A stretch of DNA of 64,000 bases from Kineococcus endophyticus (GTDB taxonomy: Bacteria > Actinomycetota > Actinomycetes > Actinomycetales > Kineococcaceae): the NCBI RefSeq assembly GCF_040796495.1, contig NZ_JBFNQN010000017.1, forward strand, positions 1-64,000, written 5' to 3'. Made by a program: the position numbers and the translations under genes. A model generated the notes under the pieces. The model was given only the letters and a program-made list of their open reading frames with translations, had not been told where the DNA came from and searched no databases. Positions within the stretch are counted from its first letter, which is position 1, and each line of letters opens with the position of its first letter. Positions 27,184 through 35,435 of the stretch are shown in pieces.

Positions 27184-27587
27184 ACCCGGCACTCGGCCCG
27201 CGCGACCGCGGGTCCGCCGCGCTGGAGGTGGCGTTCATCGCGCCGGTGTTCCTGCTCCTGGTGTTCACCGGGATCCAGGTCGGCCTGTGGGCCTACGGCC
27301 GGTCCGTGGCGCTGGCCGCCGCCCGTGAGGGGGTGGCGCAGTTGCGCGTCCTGCCGGACGAGCAGTTCGCCACCGCGGCCGACCCCGTCGTCCGCGCCCA
27401 CGTGGAGCAGTTCGCCGTCACGGTCGGCCGGGAATCCCTCCTGGAACCGCACGCGGCGACGGCCTGGACCCGCGACCGCGTCACCGTCACCGTGAGCGGT
27501 CGCGTCGTGAGCCTCGTGCCCGGCCTGGACCTGCGCACGACCCAGCACGCGTCCGGGACCGTCGAACGCTTCGCGGGCGCCCGGTGA
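27180..27587 (+). CDS. TadE-like pseudopilin 1
   Basis: A 135-residue minor pilin-like protein. The N-terminal segment GSAALEVAFIAPVFLLLVFT has the TadE form: a short leader, Glu at +5 and a single hydrophobic helix. The rest is a small extracellular domain. It probably starts or caps the pilus. GTG at 27180 overlaps the pilin stop, and its stop overlaps the next start. Confidence 0.87.
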   Translation: MNPALGPRDRGSAALEVAFIAPVFLLLVFTGIQVGLWAYGRSVALAAAREGVAQLRVLPDEQFATAADPVVRAHVEQFAVTVGRESLLEPHAATAWTRDRVTVTVSGRVVSLVPGLDLRTTQHASGTVERFAGAR

Positions 27588-28000
27588 CCGGGTCCTGGGG
27601 CGCCCGGGACGGTGGGTCGATCGCGCTGGAGTTCACGCTCGTCGCCCCCGTCCTGCTGCTGCTCCTGGCGTTCCTGCTCGCCTGCGCCCGGTACACGTCG
27701 GCCAGCGCGACGCTCGACGCCGGCGTGCGTGACGCGGCGCGCGCCGCCACGACGTCCCGGTCGGCGGCGGACGCGCAGCAGCGGGCCGCCGTCGTCGTGC
27801 GCGCCGCCGTCGCGCCGGGTGCGTGCGCCGACTCCCTCGTCGTGGACCCGCTGCCGGAGTTCGTCGCGGGCCGGCCCGTGACCGTGACGGCGCGGTGCAC
27901 CGTCCCCGTGGGCGACCTGGGCCTGCCCGGGTTGCCCGGGCACCTCTCCGTCAGCAGTGCGTTCTCGTCGCCGCTGGACCCCAACCGGGAGCTGTCGTGA
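27584..28000 (+). CDS. TadE-like pseudopilin 2
   Basis: A 138-residue TadE/TadF-like protein with the N-terminal stretch GSIALEFTLVAPVLLLLLAF (Glu at +5 after Gly) and a small extracellular domain with two cysteines (ACADSLV, TARCTV). It is a second minor pilin, coupled on both sides by 4-base overlaps. Sequence alone does not tell TadE from TadF. Confidence 0.85.
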   Translation: MTGSWGARDGGSIALEFTLVAPVLLLLLAFLLACARYTSASATLDAGVRDAARAATTSRSAADAQQRAAVVVRAAVAPGACADSLVVDPLPEFVAGRPVTVTARCTVPVGDLGLPGLPGHLSVSSAFSSPLDPNRELS

Positions 28001-28473
28001 ATCGTGTGCGGGGGCGCCTGCGGGGTGACGGCGGCTCGATCGCCCCGGCCGTGCCCGTCCTGGCGCTGGTCCTGCTGCTGCTGGCCGGGCTCGTCGTCGA
28101 CGCGGGCCGGCAGCTGAGTGCCCGGGCCCGGGCTGTCGCCTACGCCGAGGAGGCGGCCCGCGCGGGCGCCGCGGCCGTCGACCTCGACGCGCCCGACCTG
28201 CAGCTGCTGCCGGAGGACCAGGTGGCCGCACGCGTCACGGCCTACTGCACCGCGGCCGCCGCCGCGGGTGCGCCCATCGCCGACCCGGCGTCCTGCTTCC
28301 GCGGCACGACCTCGGTCGGGGACCCCGCGGGGCGCCCCACCGTCGTGCGCACCCACGTCGACCTCGTCCTGCCCGCCTCGCTGCTGGGGATCGTCGGCGT
28401 CCACGACCTGCGGGCGTCCGGTGACGGCAGCGCCCGACCCTTCGAAGGAACCCGAGAGGAGGACGCCCGGTGA
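27997..28473 (+). CDS. TadG-like pilus-associated membrane protein
   Basis: A 158-residue protein with an N-terminal anchor (GSIAPAVPVLALVLLLLAGL) like that of Tad-locus proteins in actinobacteria often annotated as TadG or secretion/TadE neighbourhood proteins. The helix lacks the Glu of the pseudopilins. The exported part has two cysteines (AYCTAAA, ASCFRG). It is much shorter than proteobacterial TadG, which has a von Willebrand-type domain, so the name is by position and topology only. Confidence 0.75.
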   Translation: MNRVRGRLRGDGGSIAPAVPVLALVLLLLAGLVVDAGRQLSARARAVAYAEEAARAGAAAVDLDAPDLQLLPEDQVAARVTAYCTAAAAAGAPIADPASCFRGTTSVGDPAGRPTVVRTHVDLVLPASLLGIVGVHDLRASGDGSARPFEGTREEDAR

Positions 28474-29069
28474 ACCGGACCCCGTCCACGAGGTGGTGGC
28501 CGGTCGCGACGGCGGTCTCCGCCCTCGCCCTGACCGGCTGCGGCCAGCCGGCTGCCCTGGCCCCGCCCACCGCGGCCGCCGCTCCTCCGACGGCCACAGC
28601 CACGATCGCTGCCGACCCCGCTGCCGCCACCGCCCCGGCGTCCACGGCCGTCGCCGAGGGGCCGGGGCCCGTCGACGCGCTGCACGAGCACCTGCGCCAG
28701 CAGGCCCTCGCCGTCAACGCCGGCACCGCCGACCCGGCGCGGGTCCCCGGCTTCACGGCCACCCTGACACCGGCGGCGCGCGTCTGGGCCCTGCCGCTGC
28801 TCGCGGCCAACCTGGGCGACCGGATGCCCGGTCCGTACCCCTCCGGCGTTCTCGGGCAGCGGACCGCCGGAGCCGACCGCGTCGAGCTGCGCCTGTGCCT
28901 GCAGGACCGCGGCTGGCAGGTCGACGCCACCGGCTCCCCGCTGAACGCCCCGCGCTTCGGCACCGCGACGGCCGTCGTCGTCCGGGTCGACGGGCGCTGG
29001 CTCGTCGACGACCTGGCCACCGACGGCGGGACCTGCTCGGCCGCCGACGTCACCGTGGAGCGGTTCTGA
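28470..29069 (+). CDS. Tad-locus lipoprotein, unknown function
   Basis: A 199-residue predicted lipoprotein: basic start (MNRTPSTRWW), hydrophobic segment and lipobox LALTGC, then a Pro/Ala/Thr-rich linker of about 45 residues. The C-terminal domain (residues 65-199) carries two cysteines (RLCLQDRGWQ and GGTCSAAD) and resembles small extracytoplasmic domains of unknown function; I recognise no family. It is translationally coupled to the TadG-like gene before it and to the secreted-protein gene after it, which ties it to the pilus system. A pilot or anchoring role is possible but is inference. Confidence 0.72.
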   Translation: MNRTPSTRWWPVATAVSALALTGCGQPAALAPPTAAAAPPTATATIAADPAAATAPASTAVAEGPGPVDALHEHLRQQALAVNAGTADPARVPGFTATLTPAARVWALPLLAANLGDRMPGPYPSGVLGQRTAGADRVELRLCLQDRGWQVDATGSPLNAPRFGTATAVVVRVDGRWLVDDLATDGGTCSAADVTVERF

Positions 29070-30217
29070 TGCGGGCCCGCACCCTCGCGATGGCGCTCGC
29101 GGTCGCGCTGGGCGTCCTCGCCGCACCGGGGAACGCCCAGGCGGCCGAGACAGGGGCGGCCCGGTCGCGGTCGGCCGGCGGCGACGTCCACGGAACGGCC
29201 GGCTCCTGCGCGTTGTGGTCCAGCGCCGCGGGTGCCTACGGGATGCGCTGCGCCGGTGGCGGGACCGCTCGCAGCTACGCCGAACTCCTCGGCGGGGCGC
29301 CCGTGCCGGCGTGCTGGTTGCTGCCCGCCGGCAGCGAGCACGACCTCACCCCGGCCGACGCCCGGCCCGTCGACCTGGGGCCCGTCCCGACGTCGCAACC
29401 CCCCGCAGTGCCCGTGCCGAACCCCGTGCAGACCACCACGCCGGAACCCGCCGGTGTTCCCACGGACGTTCCCACGGACGTTCCCACGGGGGTTCCCACG
29501 GGGGTTCCCGACGTCGTGCCGACCGCCGTGCCCTCGCCGGTGGTCCCGCTGCCCGTGGACCTGCCCGAGCAGTTCCTGCGCGTGTGCCTCAGCCCCGCTC
29601 CCGACGCCGGCACCCTCGCCCCGGCGTGGGACACCACGCTGCTCACGTCCACCGTGACGCTCCTGCGGCGCGACGGGAACCGCCCACGGTTCTGGTGGGA
29701 ACTCACGGCGGGGCAACGCCGGTACGCGACCCGTGCGGAGGCCCGCGGCGGCATCGTGGAGGGGATCCTCGTCACCACCCCCTCGCGCACCCCGCGCATC
29801 GGCCAGACCGTCGGGTTCTCCGCCGTCGCCGCGACCGCGCCGACGATCGCGTTGGGACGCAGCCGGATGCGTGGAGTGCTCACCTCCCTGGAGGTCCAGC
29901 CCGGTGAACCCGGACGCCGTCCCGTCACGTGCACGGGACCCGGACGGGAACTGCGGGCGGGGGAGGGCGACCGCACTGGAGCGGACGTCTGCTCGTTCCG
30001 GTACGAGCGCACGTCGGCGGCCGGGACGGGGCAGGCACCGGACACGTGGGCCGTCACCGGCACCGAGACCTGGCGCATCGAGAGCAGCGCCGACGAGGGC
30101 GCCACCTGGGACGTCCTGCGCGAGGTGCGGCGCGCGGTGCGCGTCGACCTGCGCGTCACCGAGGTCCAGACCCTCGTCGTCCCCGTCAGTCCCGTCCGAG
30201 CCGGAGGAACCCCGTGA
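29069..30217 (+). CDS. secreted protein with VPT repeats, unknown function
   Basis: A 382-residue product with a Sec signal peptide (MRARTLAMALAVALGVLA, cleavage probably after AQA). The mature N-terminal region has two cysteines near TAGSCALWSS and GMRCAGGG, a Pro/Val/Thr linker that includes four 12-base repeats (GVPTDVPTDVPT), and a C-terminal domain of about 220 residues rich in beta-strand-like sequence with scattered cysteines. No catalytic motif is recognised. The ATG overlaps the lipoprotein stop (TGATG), and the next gene overlaps its stop, so it is part of the pilus operon. It could be a pilus-associated surface or scaffold protein; the function is unproven. Confidence 0.72.
   Translation: MRARTLAMALAVALGVLAAPGNAQAAETGAARSRSAGGDVHGTAGSCALWSSAAGAYGMRCAGGGTARSYAELLGGAPVPACWLLPAGSEHDLTPADARPVDLGPVPTSQPPAVPVPNPVQTTTPEPAGVPTDVPTDVPTGVPTGVPDVVPTAVPSPVVPLPVDLPEQFLRVCLSPAPDAGTLAPAWDTTLLTSTVTLLRRDGNRPRFWWELTAGQRRYATRAEARGGIVEGILVTTPSRTPRIGQTVGFSAVAATAPTIALGRSRMRGVLTSLEVQPGEPGRRPVTCTGPGRELRAGEGDRTGADVCSFRYERTSAAGTGQAPDTWAVTGTETWRIESSADEGATWDVLREVRRAVRVDLRVTEVQTLVVPVSPVRAGGTP
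29456..29503 (+). repeat. four 12-bp tandem repeats in secreted-protein gene
   Basis: Four in-frame copies of GTTCCCACGGAC/GTTCCCACGGGG encode VPTD, VPTD, VPTG, VPTG in a linker. The unit length of 12 bases preserves the frame. Confidence 0.88.
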
Positions 30218-31110
30218 CCACGTCCACGACCCCGCGGGAACGCGCCCAGCGTCCCGGCGACCGGCTGCCGCGCGCCGCCTCGAGCCGCGGTGCCCGCACC
30301 GGGGAACTCCTGCGCGGGGCCGCCGCGGGCGTCCTGCTGCTCACCGTCCTCGGTGGCGTCCCCTGGTTCCTCGTCGCTCTCGTCGGGAACCCGCTGCCCA
30401 CCTCCGTCCCGCAGCGCAGCTGGCTGGACGCGGAACTGTCGGCGACCGCGCTGCTCGACGTCCTCGCGGTCGTCCTGTGGCTGCTGTGGCTGCACTTCGC
30501 GGTCTGCGTCGTCGCCGAGCTGCACGCCTGGGTGACGGGCGCGCCGGCCCCGCGGTCCGCCCTCGGCGGCCCGACGCACCTGCTGGCCCGGCGGCTCGTC
30601 GCCGCGGTCCTGCTCGTCACGGCCGGTGGGATCCCCGTCGCCGCCCCCGCGCTGGCGGCGCCGACGTCCGCCGCGAGCACCACGGCGACGGCCTCCCCGG
30701 ATCCCGGGTGGGGCAGCGGGCACGAAGCGGGCGCGGCCCGGCCGACCGCCGAGGCACCCGCACCGGGGCAGGCGCCCGACCCGGCGTGGGCGGAGCCCGC
30801 GGCGTCCGTCGCGGTCACGGAGTCGGCCACGGACGGGGAAGCGGACGCGGGGCTGGTCGCCTACGTCGTCCAGCCGCCGCAGGGACGCCACCACGACTGC
30901 CTGTGGGACATCGCCGAGCGCACGCTCGGGGACCCCCTGCGCTACCGGGAGGTCTTCGAGCTGAACCGCGACCGCGTGCAGGCCGACGGGTCGCGTCTCG
31001 TCGACGCGGACCTCGTCCGTCCCGGCTGGACGCTGCTGCTGCCGGCCGACGCCGTCGCGCAGACCGCGCCCGACCCGGCCGGGGGTCCCGGAGGGGCCGG
31101 CCGGGCGTGA
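30214..31110 (+). CDS. membrane protein with C-terminal LysM-like domain
   Basis: A 298-residue membrane protein. Three hydrophobic segments (LLRGAAAGVLLLTVLGGV, LLDVLAVVLWLLWLHFAV, LVAAVLLVTAGGIPVAAP) are followed by a Pro/Ala-rich linker. A C-terminal LysM-like fold then spans about residues 225-282 (CLWDIAERTLGDPLRYREVF, LVRPGWTLLLPAD). LysM binds peptidoglycan, so the protein may fix the pilus or its accessory proteins to the wall. Related membrane-LysM proteins occur next to regulatory or secretion genes in actinomycetes. GTG at 30214 has GGAGGAAC 5 bases upstream. This is the last gene of the Tad run; scpA starts after its own promoter. Confidence 0.78.
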   Translation: MTTSTTPRERAQRPGDRLPRAASSRGARTGELLRGAAAGVLLLTVLGGVPWFLVALVGNPLPTSVPQRSWLDAELSATALLDVLAVVLWLLWLHFAVCVVAELHAWVTGAPAPRSALGGPTHLLARRLVAAVLLVTAGGIPVAAPALAAPTSAASTTATASPDPGWGSGHEAGAARPTAEAPAPGQAPDPAWAEPAASVAVTESATDGEADAGLVAYVVQPPQGRHHDCLWDIAERTLGDPLRYREVFELNRDRVQADGSRLVDADLVRPGWTLLLPADAVAQTAPDPAGGPGGAGRA

Positions 31111-31150
31111 GGCGCACGGTCGCGCGCACCGACCCGGCACCGGCGGTCGC

Positions 31151-31156
31151 TACCGT
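31151..31156 (+). promoter_or_regulatory. -10 box for scpA
   Basis: TACCGT lies 6 bases before the scpA GTG at 31163, fitting a leaderless start. It separates the scpAB-rluB operon from the inserted Tad locus. Confidence 0.55.
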
Positions 31157-31162
31157 GTCCGC

Positions 31163-32068
31163 GTGAGCGCCCCCGCCCCGACCCCCGCAGCGGACGTCAA
31201 CCCGCTGACCGGCCGTCGCGGGTTCACCGTCTCGTTGCCGAACTTCTCCGGGCCCTTCGACCTGCTGCTCGGCCTCATCACCAAGCACCAGCTCGACGTC
31301 ACCGAGGTCGCCCTCGCCCGGGTGACCGACGAGTTCATCGCGCACATCCGTGCCGCGCAGCGGGCCGCGAAGGACGGCGGCGCGGACTGGGACCTCGACG
31401 AGGCCAGCGAGTTCCTGCTCGTGGCCGCGACCCTGCTCGACCTCAAGGCGGCCCGGCTGCTGCCGGCCGCGGAGGTCGAGGACGCCGAGGACCTCGCGCT
31501 GCTCGAGGCGCGGGACCTGCTGTTCGCCCGGCTGCTGCAGTACCGCGCCTACAAGCAGGTGGCGGCGCTCCTCGGGGACCGGTTCGCCGAGGCGTCCCGG
31601 CGCGTCCCGCGGGCCGTCGCCCTCGAACCGCACTTCGAGAAGCTGCTGCCCGAACTCGTCCTCACCGTCAGCCCCGAGCAGTTCGCCGCCGTCGCGGCGC
31701 GGGCGCTCACGCCGAAACCCGTCCCCGTCGTGGGGCTGGACCACCTGCACGCCAGTGCCGTGAGCATCCGGGAACAGGCCGTCCTGATGGTCGACCGGTT
31801 GCGGCGCAACGGTACCGCGACGTTCTCCGACCTCGTGGCCGACGCCGGCGAGGGGGAACTGGGAACCCTGGTCATCGTCGCGCGGTTCCTCGCGGTGCTG
31901 GAACTGTTCCGTGAACGCCGCGTCCGGCTGGAACAACCCGAGGCGCTCGGGACGCTGACGGTGCGGTGGGACCCGGACGCCGAGGCGAACCAGGGGGCCG
32001 CGGCCGCGGCGGTGCCGTCGGGGTTGGACGAGTTCGAGGGATCGGCCCAGGAGGGGAGCGCGTCGTGA
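31163..32068 (+). CDS. scpA: segregation and condensation protein A
   Basis: The kleisin of the SMC-ScpAB condensin (301 residues). The N-terminal segment FTVSLPNFSGPFDLLLGLIT and KHQLDVTEVALARVTDEF are typical, as is the acidic helix ASEFLLVAATLLDLKAARLL. The C-terminal winged-helix domain (DLVADAGEGELGTLVIVAR) binds the SMC head. It is coupled to scpB by a 4-base overlap. In other actinomycetes the ParA gene lies directly before scpA (Rv1708-Rv1709); here 12 kb separates them. Confidence 0.95.
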   Translation: MSAPAPTPAADVNPLTGRRGFTVSLPNFSGPFDLLLGLITKHQLDVTEVALARVTDEFIAHIRAAQRAAKDGGADWDLDEASEFLLVAATLLDLKAARLLPAAEVEDAEDLALLEARDLLFARLLQYRAYKQVAALLGDRFAEASRRVPRAVALEPHFEKLLPELVLTVSPEQFAAVAARALTPKPVPVVGLDHLHASAVSIREQAVLMVDRLRRNGTATFSDLVADAGEGELGTLVIVARFLAVLELFRERRVRLEQPEALGTLTVRWDPDAEANQGAAAAAVPSGLDEFEGSAQEGSAS

Positions 32069-32862
32069 CCGACGTCACGCAGGTCGTCACGCAGGACGTC
32101 ACGCAGGAGATCGAGGAGCCCGGGGCCGAGGAGGATGCCGGCCGCCGCGTCCGGTCGGCGATCGAGGCCGTGCTCATGGTCGCCGACGAACCCGTCGCCG
32201 TCCGCGCCCTCGCGCGGGCGACGGGGGAGCAGCCCGACGAGGTGGACCTCCTGCTGCGCGAGCTGGCGGGGGAGTACTCCGAGCAGGGCCGGGGTTTCGA
32301 GCTGCGCGAGGTGTCCGGGGGCTGGCGCATGTACTCGCGCGCCGAGCACGCCGACGTCGTCGAGGCCTTCCTCCTCGACGGCCAGACGGCCAAGCTGACC
32401 CAGGCCGCGCTCGAGACGCTCGCGATCGTCGCCTACCGCCAGCCCGTCAGCCGGGCCCGCGTCTCGGCCGTCCGCGGCGTCAGCGTCGACGGTGTCATGC
32501 GCACGCTCCTCACGCGTGGGCTCGTCAGCGAGGCCGGGGTCGAGGCGACCTCGGGGGCGACGCTCTACCGGACCACCGAGGAGTTCCTGCAGCGGATGGG
32601 TCTGGACAGCCTCGACGAGCTGCCGCCGCTGGCTCCCTTCCTGCCCGACGAGGTGTCGCTGGACGACCTCGAACCCGCCGAGGTCCTCGCCGAGCCCGTC
32701 CCCGAGCCCGGAGTGGACGAACCTCCCGCCGCGGTGGGGGATGATGGAGGGTCGGTGGACGGGCCCGGAGAGCTCCCCGGGCAGCCCGGCGAGCTCGCAC
32801 AGCCCGTCCCGCCCGCACAGCACGTCGACCCAGCACCCCAGCAGCAGGAGGACCAGTCATGA
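32065..32862 (+). CDS. scpB: segregation and condensation protein B
   Basis: The ScpB partner (265 residues) with two winged-helix domains. Conserved segments include VRSAIEAVLMVADEPVAV, ELREVSGGWRMYSRAEHADV, and LTQAALETLAIVAYRQPVSR. It forms a dimer that holds the ScpA kleisin on SMC. A low-complexity acidic/proline tail of about 75 residues follows the core. Its stop overlaps the rluB ATG. Confidence 0.94.
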   Translation: MTDVTQVVTQDVTQEIEEPGAEEDAGRRVRSAIEAVLMVADEPVAVRALARATGEQPDEVDLLLRELAGEYSEQGRGFELREVSGGWRMYSRAEHADVVEAFLLDGQTAKLTQAALETLAIVAYRQPVSRARVSAVRGVSVDGVMRTLLTRGLVSEAGVEATSGATLYRTTEEFLQRMGLDSLDELPPLAPFLPDEVSLDDLEPAEVLAEPVPEPGVDEPPAAVGDDGGSVDGPGELPGQPGELAQPVPPAQHVDPAPQQQEDQS

Positions 32863-33854
32863 GCCCGCAGGCACCCCGCGGCGGCGGCCGAGGGCAGGGC
32901 CGCCCTCAGCGACCCGCGACGGGTCGTGGCAAGGGCCCCCAGGCCGGCAAGGGACAGGGTTCCGGCAAGCCCCGGGCCGGCGGCGCGAAGGGCGGCACGC
33001 CGCGCACCGGCGGTGCGGTGAACCGTCGCGGTGCCGCGCAGCGCATGACGGACAAGATCGCGCCCGCGCCGCAGCCGCCGCGCCGCGGTCCGGCGCCGAT
33101 CCGGCGGCCGGGCGCCGACGTCCACGACCCCGAGGGCGTGCGCCTGCAGAAGGTGCTCGCCCAGGCCGGGGCCGGTTCCCGCCGGGCGTGCGAGGAGATG
33201 ATCGCCGCCGGCCGCGTGACGGTGGACGGCGAGGTCGTCACCGAGCTCGGCGTCCGCATCGACCCCACCCGCCAGGTCGTCCACGTCGACGGGATGCGCT
33301 TCACCATCGACGACGAGCTCGTCTACATCATGGTGAACAAGCCCAAGGGCGTCGTGTCGACCATGTACGACGAGCAGGACCGGCTGAACCTCGCCGACAT
33401 GGTGGGCCCGCGCGAGCAGCGCCTGTTCCACGTCGGCCGGCTCGACCTCGACACCGAGGGCCTCATCCTGCTGACCAACGACGGGGCCCTCACGCACCGC
33501 CTGCAGCACCCGTCCTTCGGCGTCCAGAAGACCTACCTCGCCGAGGTCCGCGGTCCCGTCAAGCGCGAGCTGGGGCGCAACCTGCGCGCCGGCATCGAGC
33601 TGGACGACGGTCCCGTCTCGGTCGACTCCTTCAAGCTCGTGGACTCCAAGCCCGGGTACGCGCTCGTCGAGGTCGTCCTGCACGAGGGCCGCAAGCACGT
33701 CGTGCGCCGGCTGCTGGAAGCCGAGGGCTACCCCGTCCTGAAGCTCGTCCGCGTGCAGATGGGTCCGATCGTCCTGGGCGACCTCAAGCCGGGGAAGAAC
33801 CGTCGCCTGACGCGCGGTGAGGTCCAGCAGCTCATGGCGGTCGCGGGGCTGTGA
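32859..33854 (+). CDS. rluB: 23S rRNA pseudouridine synthase RluB type
   Basis: An RsuA-family pseudouridine synthase of 331 residues. A basic, glycine-rich N-terminal tail of about 80 residues precedes an S4 domain (VRLQKVLAQAGAGSRRACEE). The catalytic Asp lies in GRLDLDTEGLILLTNDG. It modifies a uridine of 23S rRNA. The place after scpB is conserved (Rv1711). ATG at 32859 overlaps the scpB stop. Confidence 0.92.
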   Translation: MSPQAPRGGGRGQGRPQRPATGRGKGPQAGKGQGSGKPRAGGAKGGTPRTGGAVNRRGAAQRMTDKIAPAPQPPRRGPAPIRRPGADVHDPEGVRLQKVLAQAGAGSRRACEEMIAAGRVTVDGEVVTELGVRIDPTRQVVHVDGMRFTIDDELVYIMVNKPKGVVSTMYDEQDRLNLADMVGPREQRLFHVGRLDLDTEGLILLTNDGALTHRLQHPSFGVQKTYLAEVRGPVKRELGRNLRAGIELDDGPVSVDSFKLVDSKPGYALVEVVLHEGRKHVVRRLLEAEGYPVLKLVRVQMGPIVLGDLKPGKNRRLTRGEVQQLMAVAGL

Positions 33855-33888
33855 GCGAGGGTGTTCCCGGCGGTGCGCCCGAGGTCGG

Positions 33889-33894
33889 TACCCT
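33889..33894 (+). promoter_or_regulatory. -10 box for aroH
   Basis: TACCCT is 7 bases before the GTG at 33902. This supports that start over the upstream GTG at 33851 that overlaps the rluB stop. Confidence 0.45.
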
Positions 33895-33901
33895 TCCGCG
33901 C

Positions 33902-34264
33902 GTGTCGGTGAGAGCGGTCCGTGGAGCGGTGCAGGTCGACGTCGACGAGCGCGAGGAGGTGCTGGCCCGCACCCGTGACCTCGTCTCGGAGGTCATCCGG
34001 GCGAACGACCTCACCCTCGACGACTTCATCAGCGTGATCTTCACCTCCACGGCGGACCTCGTCTCGGAGTTCCCGGCCGTCGCGGCCCGCGAGCTGGGCA
34101 TGGGCGACGTCCCGCTCATGTGCGCGCGGGAGCTGGAGATCGAGCGCTCCATGCCGCGGGTCATCCGCCTCATGGCGCACGTCGAGACCCCGCTCACGCG
34201 CGCGCAGGTCAAGCACGTCTACCTCAACGGGGCGCAGGCCCTGCGCCGCGACATCGCGCAGTAG
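33902..34264 (+). CDS. aroH: chorismate mutase, AroH type
   Basis: A monofunctional chorismate mutase of the trimeric AroH fold (120 residues), which converts chorismate to prephenate. The sequence aligns along its length with Bacillus AroH: VRAVRGAVQVDVDEREEVLA at the start with the active-site Arg, AVAARELGMGDVPLMCARE in the middle, and VKHVYLNGAQALRRD at the end. The start at 33902 gives the normal family length and is supported by a TACCCT box; an in-frame GTG at 33851 would add 17 residues. It precedes tyrA, the next step of tyrosine synthesis. Confidence 0.9.
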   Translation: MSVRAVRGAVQVDVDEREEVLARTRDLVSEVIRANDLTLDDFISVIFTSTADLVSEFPAVAARELGMGDVPLMCARELEIERSMPRVIRLMAHVETPLTRAQVKHVYLNGAQALRRDIAQ

Positions 34265-34279
34265 TCCGGACGAGACCCC

Positions 34280-35392
34280 GTGACCCTCGACGCCGCGGCC
34301 CCCGCCCGCACGACCGGCACCGTCCGCGTCGTCGGGACGGGGCTGCTCGGCACGTCGGCGGCCCTGGCCCTGACGATGCGCCACGTCGACGTGGTCCTCG
34401 CCGATCCCTCGCCGACGGCCGTGGCCCTGGCCCGCGACCTGGGGGCCGGCCGGTTCGCCGGACCGGACGACGACCCCGCCCTCGTGCTCGTCGCGTGCCC
34501 GCCGGACGTGGTCGCCGACGTCGTGGCCGAGGAGCTCCGGCGCTTCCCGGCGGCCGTGGTCACCGACGTCGCGAGCGTCAAGGGCGGGCCCCTCGCCGCG
34601 CTGCGCGCCCGGGGTGCGGACCTGACCCGCTACGTGGGCTCGCACCCGATGGCCGGGCGGGAACGGTCGGGCGCGATCGCCGCGCGCACGGACCTCTTCG
34701 CCGGGCGGCCGTGGGTCATCGCCACCAACGACGCCGTGGAACCGGCTGCGCTGCAGGCGGTCCGCGACCTCGCGGCGGACTGCGGCGGCGTCCCGGTGAC
34801 GATGCCGGCGCAGGAGCACGACGAGGCGGTCGCCCTGGTCTCGCACGCTCCGCAGGTCGCCGCGAGCCTCGTCGCCGCCCGCTTGCGGGAGGCGGCCGAA
34901 CCGGCCGTGGGCCTGGCCGGCCAGGGGCTGCGCGACGTGACCCGGATCGCCGGCAGCGACCCGGCGTTGTGGGCGCAGATCCTCGCCGGCAACGCCGCCC
35001 CCGTCGCCGACGTGCTGGACGCCCTGCGCACCGACCTCGACGAGGTCATCACCGCGTTGCGCGCCCTGGCCGACGACCCGGTCGCCCCCGGTGCCCGCGC
35101 CCGCCTCGCCCAGGTCATCGCCGACGGTGGCGCAGGCCGTGACCGGATCCCCGGCAAGCACGGCAGCGCCCCCACGCGGTACCGCACGGTCGTCGTCGTC
35201 GTCCCCGACCGCCCCGGTGCCCTGGGTCGTCTCCTCACCGACGTCGGGGAGGCCGGGGTCAACCTCGAGGACCTGCGCCTGGAGCACTCCGAGGGGCAGG
35301 CCGTGGCCCTGGCGAGCATCGACGTCGTGCCGGCGTCCGCCGAGCCGCTCGTGGACGCGCTGCGGGGCCGTGGGTGGACGGTTCCGCGCTGA
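34280..35392 (+). CDS. tyrA: prephenate dehydrogenase with ACT domain
   Basis: A 370-residue NAD(P)-dependent enzyme for tyrosine synthesis. The dinucleotide-binding loop VVGTGLLGTSAALAL is near the N terminus, the active-site histidine lies in GSHPMAGRERSG, and a second conserved His is in LVSHAPQVAASL. A C-terminal ACT regulatory domain (VVVVVPDRPGALGRLLTDVG) begins near residue 297 and suggests feedback by tyrosine or another amino acid. It lies 15 bases after aroH, forming a two-gene tyrosine unit inside the scpAB-rluB/cmk-der neighbourhood. Confidence 0.92.
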   Translation: MTLDAAAPARTTGTVRVVGTGLLGTSAALALTMRHVDVVLADPSPTAVALARDLGAGRFAGPDDDPALVLVACPPDVVADVVAEELRRFPAAVVTDVASVKGGPLAALRARGADLTRYVGSHPMAGRERSGAIAARTDLFAGRPWVIATNDAVEPAALQAVRDLAADCGGVPVTMPAQEHDEAVALVSHAPQVAASLVAARLREAAEPAVGLAGQGLRDVTRIAGSDPALWAQILAGNAAPVADVLDALRTDLDEVITALRALADDPVAPGARARLAQVIADGGAGRDRIPGKHGSAPTRYRTVVVVVPDRPGALGRLLTDVGEAGVNLEDLRLEHSEGQAVALASIDVVPASAEPLVDALRGRGWTVPR

Positions 35393-35423
35393 CGCGCGTT
35401 CGGGGACGGGGCCCTGCGTCGAC

Positions 35424-35429
35424 TAACCT
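35424..35429 (+). promoter_or_regulatory. -10 box for cmk
   Basis: TAACCT lies 6 bases before GTG 35436. A second possible start at 35502 has a perfect AGGAGGT ribosome site, so both leaderless and leadered initiation are possible from this promoter. Confidence 0.5.
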
Positions 35430-35435
35430 CGTCCG

